A DNA stretch of 64,000 nt from Dulcicalothrix desertica PCC 7102 (GTDB taxonomy: Bacteria > Cyanobacteriota > Cyanobacteriia > Cyanobacteriales > Nostocaceae): positions 143,715 to 207,714 of the forward strand of contig NZ_RSCL01000020.1 in the NCBI RefSeq assembly GCF_003991905.1. The letters are read 5' to 3'. This document shows positions 16,885 through 26,229 of this stretch, in pieces. Position 1 is the stretch's first letter. The number at the start of each line of letters is the position of its first letter. The notes below the pieces were generated by a model. The model had not been told where the DNA came from. It did not search any database and saw only the letters and a list, made by a program, of their open reading frames with translations. Made by a program: the position numbers and the translations under genes.

Positions 16885-17322
16885 ATGGAACTCAGCAATA
16901 GACTTTTAGACCCAGCGAAAAAAGGAATAGTTGTTTCGGACTGCTGTAATATGATTGAAGAGCAGCTTGCTTCTAAGTCTGGTATCAGTGGTATGGCTTT
17001 GAAAGCTGCTTTTGCTGCTCTTAAAGGAATTAAGCCGGGATATATTAATGGTGCTGTAGAGCAACTTTTACCTTCGTGCTTAACTGCTATTGACCCTATT
17101 TGGAATCAAGGTGTGCAAAATGGTGACCCTGTAGGACATTTGGTCGCGAGTAGTTCTGTTACCGCAGATGCGCTGCTTAGTGTTACCGATGAGAAAGTCA
17201 AAAATTCAAGTCGCCAAATAGTTAAAGGAACCTACGAAAAGCTTCGCGGTTCTGCTAAGAAGCATGTGGAGGAAGCTGTGCCTGATTTTGCTAAGGTAAT
17301 TGAGAAGCACGCGATGGTGTAA
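16885..17322 (+). CDS. DUF6918-like conserved protein
   Basis: A 145-residue, mostly helical cytosolic protein. Segments MELSNRLLDPAKKGIVVSD, GMALKAAFAALKGIKPGYI and DALLSVTDEKVKNSSRQIVK resemble a family spread through cyanobacteria and actinobacteria that I associate with DUF6918; function unknown. It has a strong AGGGGAG ribosome binding site. It ends in the hairpin 17336-17362, shared with the convergent exosortase gene. Confidence 0.6.
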   Translation: MELSNRLLDPAKKGIVVSDCCNMIEEQLASKSGISGMALKAAFAALKGIKPGYINGAVEQLLPSCLTAIDPIWNQGVQNGDPVGHLVASSSVTADALLSVTDEKVKNSSRQIVKGTYEKLRGSAKKHVEEAVPDFAKVIEKHAMV

Positions 17323-17335
17323 ATTTAAGATTGAA

Positions 17336-17362
17336 TGCACAGGCTTTCTGGCCTGTGCCACA
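17336..17362. terminator. GGCACAGGCC-type hairpin between convergent genes
   Basis: GCACAGGC and GCCTGTGC pair across a loop of a few bases between the DUF6918-like gene and cyanoexosortase. A transcript end for both is inferred from position. Confidence 0.5.
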
Positions 17363-17363
17363 A

Positions 17364-18254
17364 TTAGGTGATGGGTTCTTTGGTGGGTTGTGTTGGTTCT
17401 GAGAAATAATTATCAATCCAATTTAGGACTGGGACTAGTGATAAAAGCATTAATGCTGAGTACATGTCACCACCCCAGCTATCGTGAAGCCATTTAAATA
17501 GTCCTTCGTTTCCTGTACCGTGGAAATATGTTAGTAGTGTGTTGCGAATAATATTGGCGCCAACACTAATTACGATAGCGCTACCGAGAAACCAACTAAT
17601 TTTACGACGTGAGCTAATGGCGCCCGTCCAATGTAGTAGCATCAAACATACATACAAAGTTGTAAACAGCATTTTTAAGCCAGCACAGTACGGCGCCACC
17701 TCTACAACTCGTCCATCAACAAATATATATATACCATCTACATTGACGTTCATACCTAACTGATTCAAAATAAAACCAGCTGTGCCAGCAATAAAAGCTT
17801 GTAAAGGTACAGTAAAGGGAGCAATAAGATAAGGAAGTGAATTAGGCGTTGCTAACAATACTAACAATAAAGGAAACCATTGTAGCTTCAATCCGGCTCG
17901 ACCTTTAAGCCATAAGCATAAACCAGTTAAAATAAACGGCAGCGAGAGGTTTACGTATTCACTTACTCCACTGATGTAAAAAAATCCTCCTATTAATAAT
18001 AAAACGGCGCCTAATGGGTGATTTTTAGAGCGCAGTCTATACCATAATTTTCGGTTTTGCCACACCAAGTACGCAGCAAAAGGCAAACCAATCAATCCGT
18101 GGCTAAAATACTCGTGTTCTGTACTAATACTTTTATTAACCCAACCATCAACCCAATGTAAAAGTATAGGAGCATAAAGTAGTACTAAGACACCAATTAT
18201 GGCGAAGTTGAATAACTCGGTTGGATTTGTTGTTCTATAGGAGCGTTGATACAT
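17364..18254 (-). CDS. crtB: Cyanoexosortase B (PEP-CTERM processing membrane protease)
   Basis: A 296-residue protein with about eight membrane segments. The exosortase catalytic residues are present: Cys in VAPYCAGLKM, Arg in ANIIRNTLLTY and His in FKWLHDSWGGD. Exosortases cleave PEP-CTERM sorting signals and attach or release exported proteins during surface polymer assembly. Length and C-terminal shape fit cyanoexosortase B. The symbol crtB is the exosortase-family name and must not be confused with phytoene synthase. A possible substrate is the PEP-CTERM protein at 6317-7078. The adjacent aminotransferase suggests a link to surface glycan synthesis. Confidence 0.85.
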   Translation of the reverse strand: MYQRSYRTTNPTELFNFAIIGVLVLLYAPILLHWVDGWVNKSISTEHEYFSHGLIGLPFAAYLVWQNRKLWYRLRSKNHPLGAVLLLIGGFFYISGVSEYVNLSLPFILTGLCLWLKGRAGLKLQWFPLLLVLLATPNSLPYLIAPFTVPLQAFIAGTAGFILNQLGMNVNVDGIYIFVDGRVVEVAPYCAGLKMLFTTLYVCLMLLHWTGAISSRRKISWFLGSAIVISVGANIIRNTLLTYFHGTGNEGLFKWLHDSWGGDMYSALMLLSLVPVLNWIDNYFSEPTQPTKEPIT

Positions 18255-18290
18255 AGTATGTGTGAGGGAGTAAGAAACTCCCGTAAACTC

Positions 18291-19448
18291 TTAAGTGTTA
18301 AGTATTACTAATTTTTGCTCGCAGAGTACTTCGGCAATTGTTGCCACTGTTTCTTTGACCTGACTTGGCGTTAAACCTGGATACATTGGCAATGATAATA
18401 TTTGTTTTGCTAATGCTTCGGCGTGTGGGAAGTCACCCATTTGATAACCGAGATTAGCAAAAGCGGGTTGAAGGTGGCATGGTATGGGGTAATGAATACC
18501 TGTTTGAATTCCAGCTTCAATAAATTTTTGCTGCAAGTCTTGGCGAGATATTGAACTATCTTCAGTAATTTTAACAACGTATAGGTGATATACATGTCCT
18601 TCGTCGCTTTGATTTTGCATTGGTATTATTCCTTTTGATACCAACGGCGCCAATTCTGAATCGTAAAGCTTTGCAAGGTGTAACCGTTGACGGTTCCATT
18701 CAGATAAATATGGTAATTTTTCTAACAACACTGCTGCTTGTAGTGTGTCTAGACGACTATTTGTACCTGGGTCGGTATGATAATATTTATACGAGGCGCC
18801 GTAATTGCGTAAGCGCGTCATTTTTTGCGCGACTTCCGCATCCGACGTTAGTAGCATTCCTCCATCACCAATGGCGCCTAAGTTTTTACTAGGGTAAAAG
18901 CTAAATGCTGCCGCAATTCCAACCGAACCAGCGCGATATCCATCACGAGTTGCTAAGTGCGCTTGCGCTGCATCTTCAAAAATTAGTAGGTCATGGGTTT
19001 TAGCAAAATTTAGTAATTTTAAAGGCGAAACCATTTGTCCATAGAGATGGACTGGAATAATTGCTTTCGTTTTAGATGTAACAGCCGCAGAAGCCGCTTC
19101 TAAATCGATTAAGGCTGTTTTTGGGCAACAATCAACAAAAATTGGCGTTGCTCCTGCTCTTATTACCCCTATCAATGTTGCAACAAATGTGTTTGCTGGC
19201 AATATTACTTCGTCACCAACACCAATGTTACAAGCTTGTAGCCCTAGAGCAATGGCATCGGTTCCAGATGCAACTCCTATGCCAAACAAAGCGTGCGATG
19301 CTGCTGAAAATGCTTTTTCAAAATCGGTTAACGCCTGACCTAGAATAAAATCTCCATTTTGCAGTACGGACTGTATTGCTGAATTTATTTTATTTTGAAT
19401 CGGTTGATGTTGGAAATTTAAATCTACAAAAGGAATTTTAACGTTCAT
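18291..19448 (-). CDS. DegT/DnrJ/EryC1/StrS family sugar aminotransferase
   Basis: A PLP-dependent aminotransferase of about 385 residues that makes amino sugars for surface glycans. Visible motifs are GVASGTDAIALGLQA (cofactor phosphate binding), LLIFEDAAQAH (Asp contacting the pyridine nitrogen) and FSFYPSKNLGAIGDGG (Schiff-base Lys). The C-terminal HVYHLYVVK and GIHYPIPCHLQPAF are typical. ATG at 19448 is preferred over a TTG three codons upstream. It lies 36 bp upstream of cyanoexosortase on the same strand; the two are probably cotranscribed. Confidence 0.9.
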   Translation of the reverse strand: MNVKIPFVDLNFQHQPIQNKINSAIQSVLQNGDFILGQALTDFEKAFSAASHALFGIGVASGTDAIALGLQACNIGVGDEVILPANTFVATLIGVIRAGATPIFVDCCPKTALIDLEAASAAVTSKTKAIIPVHLYGQMVSPLKLLNFAKTHDLLIFEDAAQAHLATRDGYRAGSVGIAAAFSFYPSKNLGAIGDGGMLLTSDAEVAQKMTRLRNYGASYKYYHTDPGTNSRLDTLQAAVLLEKLPYLSEWNRQRLHLAKLYDSELAPLVSKGIIPMQNQSDEGHVYHLYVVKITEDSSISRQDLQQKFIEAGIQTGIHYPIPCHLQPAFANLGYQMGDFPHAEALAKQILSLPMYPGLTPSQVKETVATIAEVLCEQKLVILNT

Positions 19449-20216
19449 GTTATTCAAATAATCGTAATTGAAAAATATTTTTACTTGTCTGTTTTATAAC
19501 AAAGTACACTCTATATGTGATTGAGCATAAGTTAATAAACAAATCATAAATGTAAAGGAAGTGTAAATTTTGTATTAAGCTTTCTATTTATTTGCCTTTT
19601 CTTTTGCAATTAGATGTATTTTTATTTCTTTAGGATAAACAAGACCGAGTGCTGTCAGGACTTGTAGAGTCGGCACCACTGGTTGGTTTACTATCTTAGA
19701 TTTGCAGTAATAGGCAGTCATGAATTTATATTTATATATCTAGTTGTTTTACATTTGTTGAACCTAAAACTATAGTTTGTAATCAATAATTAGCACAATA
19801 GATTCACCTACCTGCCTCAGTAATAATAATGATATTTTGAATGTTAAAATTACAAGTACTAGCGTAAGTAAATAAATATCTAATCACCGTAATATTATTG
19901 ATATTGGTGATTTAAACATTACAGTAAAACAACGAGATATTGCTTAGATACACAGCTATTAAGGTGCCTTTGTATTGATATTCTGGCTGCAAATGATTAT
20001 CTCTCGTGGTTTGAATGCGGTAGCAGTAGGGGGTGAAAGCAATTTTTATCGGGTATTAAACAGTCCGTTGAATCGCGGACTTGAGAAGGTAAAAAAAAAT
20101 TGGTGGTAATTGTTTGTCTGGCATAAAAATGGGGAATGCTTAGAAATAGGAATAACCAGTTATGTCGTTGGTTATATGAAATACACTATCGAGTATTTAT
20201 CAAGGTAACTGTGGTA
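19449..20216. other. Long AT-rich intergenic region
   Basis: A gap of about 770 bp between divergent genes. It contains one candidate small ORF on the minus strand (19584-19721). A small hairpin, AGTCCG/CGGACT, at 20062-20081 is followed by AAGGTAAAAAAAAA. The segment 19990-20100 is less AT-rich than its surroundings and could be an untranslated leader or a small RNA; there is no family match I can name. Confidence 0.4.
19584..19721 (-). CDS. Candidate 45-residue ORF
   Basis: An ATG-started frame beginning MTAYYCKSKIVNQPVVP and ending HLIAKEKANK, with codon use like the neighbouring genes. No clear ribosome binding site and no recognised family. It could be a small protein or the remnant of a longer gene. 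Confidence 0.25.
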   Translation of the reverse strand: MTAYYCKSKIVNQPVVPTLQVLTALGLVYPKEIKIHLIAKEKANK

Positions 20217-21773
20217 ATGTTAGAGCCGGAAAAGAAATTATTAAGTTTAAAAGACGGTTGGAATGGTTCAGACATTCGTGAGCAAAAACGTCTGAAAGCC
20301 TTATTAGACCTAGGCTTACGCCAACCTGAAACGATTCCTGTATTCGAGGAAGCAACTCAAACTGCTGCCCATTTTCTAGAAGCTCCCATTTCGCTTTTGG
20401 GGTTTATTGACCAGGAACGTCATTGGTTTAAATCCGCAGTCGGTTTATCGCGTTTGGGATTGATGAACCAACTTGCACAAGCTAGAGCTTTACCTCGAAA
20501 GGAGTCTTTTTGTACTTCTGTTGTTGATAGCGCCCAAATTGTCGTCATTAACGATACGCATAAATATTCGAGTCCAGAACTTGTAACCACTAAATTGGTT
20601 AAAGAATATGGAGTACGCGCTTACTTAGGGGCGCCGTTAATCGATGCCAATGGAAATTGTTTAGGGTCGTTGGCAGTTTTTGACCTAGTACCGCGCACTT
20701 TCACTTCGCGAGATATCGAATTTTTACAAATCATCGCGCGTTGGAGCATGAGCGAGTTTGAAAGAAACCGCTTATTAGCAGCACCATCAAAAGAAGAAAA
20801 ATTATATGGGGATGCTGGTTGGTCACAACCGACCTCTAATACCCAACAAATCATTCTTCAGACGCCGATTTTACAAAAAGAGCTTCAACAAGACCGTACA
20901 ACAAACCAGCTTAAACTCGAATTATTATCGCAACTAACACAAGAGTTACGCACTCCACTAACTTCAGTGCTAGGTATGGCAAGCGTGTTAGGACGAGAAA
21001 TTTATGGTCCGCTCACCACCAAACAGCGCGAATACCTCGAAATTATTCAGCATAGTGGTCGTTACTTGCTCTCCCTGGTCAACGAAATTACCGAGTTGGG
21101 AGCAATGGATAGTAGTGTTGAAGCACTAAATGTGGCGCCTGTAGATATTGAAATGCTATGCCAACAAGCAATTAACACGCTTGAAGAAGCAGCAAATCGT
21201 CGCGAGCAAGATATACGACTCTCGCTAGAACCAGGACGCAATCGAATTTTACCTCTCGATAAAGATAAAGTGCGTCAAATGTTGTACCACTTAATTTTTA
21301 GCGTCATTCAGGTTTCAGCAACAGGAAGCATCGTGAGAATTCACGTCTCCTATAAAGAAGATACCTTGAGCATCACAGTATGGGTGTCACATCCTTGGTT
21401 GGGAGATGGAATAACCGAAGTTGACCCATATTTTAGACTCAACCCACAACCTTTGCTTGAATTAACAAGCATCGCCCAAAACTATAATATGAATTTTGAG
21501 AACCAAGAAATGTCAGACTTGGCGGTAATGGTAGAAAAATCGAAAGATTTACCTATCTCAAATGGCGCCGTATCTTTAAACTCTGGTGATTTAGACTTGA
21601 AAGGGCCAACCAACCACATGTCACGCGAAAGCTTGGGGTTATTGCTAAGTTGCCAACTCGCAGAACTTCATAAAGGGCAAATTTCGATTCAGGGGTCTGT
21701 AGAATCTGGTTATCGCTATGTATTGTCATTACCAATACAAAGTATAACCGCCGAAACTGCTAATAACCCATAA
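20217..21773 (+). CDS. GAF-domain sensor histidine kinase homolog with degenerate kinase motifs
   Basis: A 518-residue protein. Residues about 37-185 form a GAF domain (FCTSVVDSAQIVVINDT, LGAPLIDANGNCLGSLAVFD). A HisKA-like helix pair follows, but the H-box reads SQLTQELRTPLTS, with Gln242 where the phosphorylated His should be. The ATPase region lacks a normal N-box (QMLYHLIFSVIQ) and the Gly-rich DxGxG motif. It may be a signalling pseudokinase or a scaffold. I chose the ATG at 20217 (MLEPEKKLLS) over the upstream ATG at 20136 because AAGGTAACT precedes it. It lies upstream of ictB in the same direction. Confidence 0.8.
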   Translation: MLEPEKKLLSLKDGWNGSDIREQKRLKALLDLGLRQPETIPVFEEATQTAAHFLEAPISLLGFIDQERHWFKSAVGLSRLGLMNQLAQARALPRKESFCTSVVDSAQIVVINDTHKYSSPELVTTKLVKEYGVRAYLGAPLIDANGNCLGSLAVFDLVPRTFTSRDIEFLQIIARWSMSEFERNRLLAAPSKEEKLYGDAGWSQPTSNTQQIILQTPILQKELQQDRTTNQLKLELLSQLTQELRTPLTSVLGMASVLGREIYGPLTTKQREYLEIIQHSGRYLLSLVNEITELGAMDSSVEALNVAPVDIEMLCQQAINTLEEAANRREQDIRLSLEPGRNRILPLDKDKVRQMLYHLIFSVIQVSATGSIVRIHVSYKEDTLSITVWVSHPWLGDGITEVDPYFRLNPQPLLELTSIAQNYNMNFENQEMSDLAVMVEKSKDLPISNGAVSLNSGDLDLKGPTNHMSRESLGLLLSCQLAELHKGQISIQGSVESGYRYVLSLPIQSITAETANNP

Positions 21774-21912
21774 GCAACCCGGGAATTGCATGTTGGGTAC
21801 TATTACAATTAACAAGAAAGCAACCAGCAGTTATTAACTTTTTGGAACTATGCAGATTATGATTAAGTCGCACTTCTATCTAGAAGTGAAATCAGAAATC
21901 GCAAAGTTGTTT

Positions 21913-23337
21913 ATGAATCTAGTTTGGCAACGATTTACATTGTCGGATTTGCCACTACGGCAATATCTTAGTACTAGCTACTTACACAGTGTACTGTTTG
22001 GACTGCTGCATTCCTGGAAGCAAAGCAGCATTTTAATGCGGTGGGGAGAGACAATAGCTGCTGTGTTAGTCAGTTTTGTATATGGACTGGCGCCTTTTGT
22101 GACAAGCACGTTGACAGGGGTACTTTTAGGAGCATGTGGAGCTTTTTGGCTTCTATTAACAATATCTGACGAACCCACAGATAAAAATGCTCCAACTGTC
22201 ACCCCCATTCACTTGCTAGTATGCTTTTACTGGGTAGTTGCTCTTGTAGCTACTGCTTTATCACCAGTACGACAGCACGCCATTTCAGACTTCATAAATT
22301 TAACTCTTTATCTATTACTGTTTGCCCTTTGCGCCAGAGTACTTAGATTACCGCCATTCCGTAATTGGTTGCTAGTTTTGTACCTGCTCGTCTCGCTCGT
22401 CGTCAGCGTGTATGGAGTACGTCAAAAGCTTTTTGGCGCCGCACAGTTAGCGACTTGGGTAGACCCAGAGTCACCGCTTGCTAAAAATACAAGAGTATAT
22501 AGTTATTTAGGGAATCCTAACTTACTAGCAGGGTATATACTGCCTGCGGTCATTTTAAGCTTGATAGCAATTTTTGCTTGGCGTGGAACCGCGCGTAAAG
22601 CTTTAGCTGCGACAATGCTAGTTATGAACTTAATGTGCTTTCGATTTGCCGACAGTCGCGGTAGCTTTATTGGGTTAGCATTAGCTTCCATAGTCGTCGT
22701 GCTATTACTGCGGTATTGGTATAGCGAATCTCTACCCAAGTTTTGGCGAACTTGGCTAGTACCAATTTTATTAGGAAGCTTTGTCACATTATTTGCTGTA
22801 GCTTTTGGTGTATCTGAAGAGTTTCGTTTGCGAATAGTTAGTATATTCGCAGGTCGAGGTGACAGTAGTAATAACTTCCGAATCAACGTTTGGACTGCGG
22901 TATTTCAAATGATTCGCGACCGTCCAATAATTGGTATTGGCCCCGGTCACGCTTCGTTTAACAAAGTGTATCCGCTGTATCAAGTACCGCGTTTTAGTGC
23001 GTTAAGTGCGTACTCTATCATTTTAGAAATAACTGTAGAAATGGGCTTTATTGGCTTAGGTGTATTTTTATGGCTTTTAACTGTAACATTTAACACGGGA
23101 TGGCTACAGTTAAGACAATTCCGTCGAATTCATAGTACAGATGGTCTATGGTTAATAGGCGCCATCGGGTCACTAGTAGCTATGCTCGGTCACGGTCTAG
23201 TAGATACAGTTTGGTATCGTCCAGAAATAAACACTTTATGGTGGTTAATGGTTGGTTTAGTTGCATCTTACTGGACATTACAACCTTCTCATACCAACCA
23301 AGAAATCTCACCCAACCCCCAACCCGCAGCAAATTAA
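21913..23337 (+). CDS. ictB: IctB family O-antigen ligase-like membrane protein
   Basis: A polytopic protein of about 474 residues with roughly ten membrane segments. It matches IctB (MNLVWQRFTLS start, LATWVDPESP, VYSYLGNPNLLAGYILP, RGDSSNNFRINVW, IGIGPGHASFNKVYPLYQ, HGLVDTVWYRPE). IctB was first named as an inorganic-carbon accumulation factor but belongs to the O-antigen ligase (Wzy/WaaL-like) family, so its real substrate is disputed. The frame is open up to an ATG at 21850; I prefer 21913 because related proteins start there. A CACAGGC hairpin follows the stop codon. Confidence 0.87.
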   Translation: MNLVWQRFTLSDLPLRQYLSTSYLHSVLFGLLHSWKQSSILMRWGETIAAVLVSFVYGLAPFVTSTLTGVLLGACGAFWLLLTISDEPTDKNAPTVTPIHLLVCFYWVVALVATALSPVRQHAISDFINLTLYLLLFALCARVLRLPPFRNWLLVLYLLVSLVVSVYGVRQKLFGAAQLATWVDPESPLAKNTRVYSYLGNPNLLAGYILPAVILSLIAIFAWRGTARKALAATMLVMNLMCFRFADSRGSFIGLALASIVVVLLLRYWYSESLPKFWRTWLVPILLGSFVTLFAVAFGVSEEFRLRIVSIFAGRGDSSNNFRINVWTAVFQMIRDRPIIGIGPGHASFNKVYPLYQVPRFSALSAYSIILEITVEMGFIGLGVFLWLLTVTFNTGWLQLRQFRRIHSTDGLWLIGAIGSLVAMLGHGLVDTVWYRPEINTLWWLMVGLVASYWTLQPSHTNQEISPNPQPAAN

Positions 23338-23463
23338 CATCTTGTAGCACAGGCATCCTTGCCTGTGCAGTAAAATTTTTTTACCTTATTAGACACAAAG
23401 TACCACGATTGAGAGTTAAGAGAGGCGCCTACTCTGTGTCATAAGTTTTGGGGTGTAAGAAAA

Positions 23464-23609
23464 TTGGCAACGGATGATTCTAGGATGTAACGGATAAGTA
23501 ATTTTAAATAACTGGACGCAAGTTTGTAGCAAATAAGATTTTTAAACTTTCGGCGCCTTCAAAATAACTAATCAACTATCCGTTACATCCGTTTCATATC
23601 CGTTGCCAA
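23464..23609. repeat. GGCAACGGAT-ended inverted repeat element, copy 1
   Basis: A 146-bp stretch starting TTGGCAACGGATGA and ending ATCCGTTGCCAA, with internal GATGTAACGGAT and ATCCGTTACATCC. Related elements lie at 37677-37750 and 63365-63505. MITE-like shape, but no target duplication could be defined. Confidence 0.6.
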
Positions 23610-23748
23610 TCTACCCAGTAAAACTATTGACACAGACCAATAGTGATTCATGTCATAAGTTTTGGTTGTATAGCTTTTTACCTTATTAGACACAGAGGAC
23701 GCAGAGAAGAGAGTTTAGAGAGGCACCACGAGTAGTAAAAATGTAAAT

Positions 23749-23789
23749 AGGGCATTAGCAAAACTTATGGTGCGGTTTGCTAATGCCCT
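23749..23789 (-). terminator. Strong hairpin terminator of the WGxxGxxG gene
   Basis: Perfect 14-bp arms AGGGCATTAGCAAA and TTTGCTAATGCCCT, followed on the minus strand by a T-rich run (ATTTACATTTTTA). It lies 36 bp past the stop codon of the minus-strand gene. Confidence 0.75.
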
Positions 23790-23824
23790 AGTTATTCTAT
23801 TATGACAAATTCTTTATTTCAGAC

Positions 23825-24127
23825 CTATTCGCGGTAGCCACTGGTGCCAACAGCGTTAGGGTCACGATAAGCAGTAGGTTCAGAGCGCTTCTTACCAGCA
23901 AGACCTGCTAAACCTGCTAAACCAAGTAATCCCAACCATCCCCAATCAAAACCGTTATCTCTTGTGTAAGTACCGTCGTTGTTAACTCCGGTAGTAGTTC
24001 GTGTCGTTGAATTACCAAAGGTACCATCGGTAGCGGTTTGAGCATTGGCGCTCATTGATAAAGGTAAAATAGACAAACTTGCAGCTAGTACGCTAGCCCC
24101 GATGACTCTGTTAAAATCGCGTTTCAT
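23825..24127 (-). CDS. WGxxGxxG family secreted small protein
   Basis: A 100-residue protein with a signal peptide (about 1-30, ending SANA) and a Thr/Gly/Asn-rich middle. A short hydrophobic stretch carries the family motif DWGWLGLLGLAGLAGLAG and is followed by KKRSEP. This motif plus basic residues looks like a sorting or anchoring tail. The function of the family is unknown. A strong terminator follows it. Confidence 0.75.
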   Translation of the reverse strand: MKRDFNRVIGASVLAASLSILPLSMSANAQTATDGTFGNSTTRTTTGVNNDGTYTRDNGFDWGWLGLLGLAGLAGLAGKKRSEPTAYRDPNAVGTSGYRE

Positions 24128-24355
24128 AGTTTTTTGCTTTCCCTTTCTTGTTACCCCCTACTTTACACAGTCGATTACTTATAAAAATCACCCATTAGCC
24201 ATAAACTAATTTCAGTTTTAACTAGCACTATAGGAATACAACCTGCAAAATATTGTTATTTGTTAATGATTACAGGTTACAAGCGATTTGTTGGTTATGC
24301 TGAAAGATATACCGCTCAAAAATTATCTATACATAGGAAACAAGCTAGATTATTA

Positions 24356-24823
24356 ATGAAAGACAAAAGCGAAGGTTTCAAAGTTATTGCCGACAATCGT
24401 CAAGCGCGCTTCTTATACGAAATCCTCGAAACCTATGAAGCAGGAATTCAACTGACCGGGACAGAGGTAAAGTCTATTCGCGCAGGAAAAGTTAATCTCC
24501 AAGATGGCTATGCACTAGTTCGTAACGGCGAAGTATGGCTAATCAACGTACACATTTCTCCTTACACTCAAAGTAGCGAGTACTTCAACCACGAACCACG
24601 TCGCACCCGTAAATTACTGTTGCATCGTAAAGAAATTAGAACCCTTGTAGGTAAAGTTGAACAGCAGGGTTTAACGTTGGTACCTCTAAAAATGTACCTC
24701 AAACGTGGTCTTGTCAAGGTTAGCTTTGCTCTTGGTAAGGGTAAGAAGTTACACGACAAACGCGAAGATATGAAGCGAAAAGACGACCAACGCGAAATGC
24801 AACGCGCAATGAAGCGTTACTAA
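24356..24823 (+). CDS. smpB: SsrA-binding protein SmpB
   Basis: A 155-residue SmpB, the partner of tmRNA in rescuing stalled ribosomes. Key segments are IADNRQARFLYEILETYEAGIQLTGTEVKSIR at the N terminus, NVHISPYTQS and the basic C-terminal tail GKGKKLHDKREDMKRKD. The open frame extends to 24260, but the ATG at 24356 (MKDKSEGFKVIADN) gives the usual family length and N terminus. Ends in a GGGCATCC hairpin followed by a 15-bp tandem repeat. Confidence 0.95.
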   Translation: MKDKSEGFKVIADNRQARFLYEILETYEAGIQLTGTEVKSIRAGKVNLQDGYALVRNGEVWLINVHISPYTQSSEYFNHEPRRTRKLLLHRKEIRTLVGKVEQQGLTLVPLKMYLKRGLVKVSFALGKGKKLHDKREDMKRKDDQREMQRAMKRY

Positions 24824-24832
24824 TATTAATCT

Positions 24833-24917
24833 TGTGGGGTGGGCATCCTTGCCCGCCCATTCAAGCACTGCTGATTCAAGCACTGCTGATTCAAGCACTG
24901 CCGATTTAAGCACTGAA
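24833..24917. repeat. Hairpin followed by a 15-bp tandem repeat
   Basis: The CTTGTGGGGTGGGCATCC hairpin (24833-24862) is followed by TTCAAGCACTGCTGA units at 24860, 24875 and 24890 and a degraded fourth unit at 24905, which ends in AGCACTGAAGTGCT. It lies between convergent smpB and lptF. Confidence 0.8.
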
Positions 24918-24946
24918 GTGCTTACTACGAAGAACATTCATACATT

Positions 24947-26125
24947 CTACTTTCTTGCAACTCGTGTTAATAAGAATATACCAGCTCCTAAACCGAATGC
25001 ATTCGGCGACCATGCAGCAATGTGAGGAGATAAAATACCCGCGTCTCCAAGCGCACGTGTAAACACTAGCAATACATAGAAAGAGAAAATTACTATTAAA
25101 CTTATCCCAAAACTGGCGCCTTTACCAGTACGTTGAGGTACAGTACCCACCACAGAACCGACTAAACCAAACACAACACACGCAAATGGGAAAGCAATTT
25201 TTTGCTGAATACGAACCTTAAGTTTACGAATTTTTTGGTCGTCACCACTAAGTCGTTCCAGTTCAAGCTGTTCAAATGACTCAGAAATATTCATTTCCTC
25301 AGTGTCACGTTCACGTTCTGCCAAACTTAATGGAGTACGTGGCAGTTCTATTTTTTGACGCTTGAAACGGACTATATTACGGTAAGAATTATCGGGTGCA
25401 ATTAAATAAGCTGTTCCATTATAAAAATCCCAAATATTCTCTATAGGATTCCATTCTCCAGACTCAGAAACAACAATTTGATTTAAAGCTCCCTCAGAAC
25501 GGTCGATAATCGTCAAACCCTTCATCTGCTTACCATCAAATTCATCCGCATAAAATAAGCGAGTCAATATTTTTTGCTTCTTACCCTTATCATCCTTGGT
25601 TTCGCGGTATTCAGGATAAAATATGTTTTCGCGACGATACGACGGTTTATCTGATTTTATGGCATTTTCAAGAGTCATGGTAGCTTCATAAGTAGCAGCA
25701 GGCACAATTTTCTCGTTGAAAACAAAAGTCATACCTGTAATAATCAAGCTTAACATCACTGCTGGCAGCACCATTCGGTAAACGCTGACCCCACAACTAC
25801 GCATCGCAACGAGTTCGCTTTCACCCGAAAGACGACTATAAGTCATTAAAGTCGCTAGTAACGTTGACATGGGAAATGCAAATACAACTGCCCTAGGCAA
25901 TTGTAAAACAAGAACCTTCAATCCAACCGCAGGTGGAAGACCAGACTCAACCAATTTTCGCATCACTTCAAACAAGCTATCAATAGCTAGTACAAGCGAA
26001 GCAAACGCACCAACACCAAATAAAAATGGTGGCAGCAATTGACCGATAAGGTAGCGGTCCATAATTGTAAATGGAACCAGCGAGCCGAGAGTGTAAAATG
26101 ATTTGAGCTTTTTTGATGCCATCAT
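24947..26125 (-). CDS. LptF/LptG family permease
   Basis: A 392-residue inner-membrane protein with six membrane segments, three at each end around a periplasmic beta-jellyroll domain. It matches the YjgP/YjgQ (LptF/LptG) family, which together with LptB extracts lipopolysaccharide from the inner membrane. Conserved parts are YLIGQLLPPFLFG, SRLSGESELVAMRSCGVSVYRM and the C-terminal GILSPHIAAWSPNAFGLGAGIFL. Cyanobacteria usually have a single such permease, so F and G are not distinguished. It is the last gene of the lptA-lptB-permease run. Confidence 0.88.
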   Translation of the reverse strand: MMASKKLKSFYTLGSLVPFTIMDRYLIGQLLPPFLFGVGAFASLVLAIDSLFEVMRKLVESGLPPAVGLKVLVLQLPRAVVFAFPMSTLLATLMTYSRLSGESELVAMRSCGVSVYRMVLPAVMLSLIITGMTFVFNEKIVPAATYEATMTLENAIKSDKPSYRRENIFYPEYRETKDDKGKKQKILTRLFYADEFDGKQMKGLTIIDRSEGALNQIVVSESGEWNPIENIWDFYNGTAYLIAPDNSYRNIVRFKRQKIELPRTPLSLAERERDTEEMNISESFEQLELERLSGDDQKIRKLKVRIQQKIAFPFACVVFGLVGSVVGTVPQRTGKGASFGISLIVIFSFYVLLVFTRALGDAGILSPHIAAWSPNAFGLGAGIFLLTRVARK

Positions 26126-26229
26126 ATATCACTGAAATAACCAGCACCTGACTATTGCCTAACAACAAATTAGGTGTACTAGATGATTGATGAATTTTAT
26201 ATTTCGCTTCTGCTCGTACCAAACCTGGA

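Larger units (their letters stand above)
23338..23824. other. Repeat-rich intergenic region after ictB
   Basis: No gene is supported. From left to right: a CACAGGCATCCTTGCCTGTG hairpin (23345-23369); a TTACCTTATTAGACACA segment at about 23380 that recurs near 23677; the inverted-ended element 23464-23609; and a strong hairpin at 23749-23789. Two GTGTCATAAGTTTTGG segments also repeat here (about 23437 and 23649). Confidence 0.6.

Noticed and set aside
20062-20100. Terminator or small RNA before the sensor kinase
   Set aside because: The stem is only 6 bp and the run after it is A-rich on the plus strand; too weak to call.
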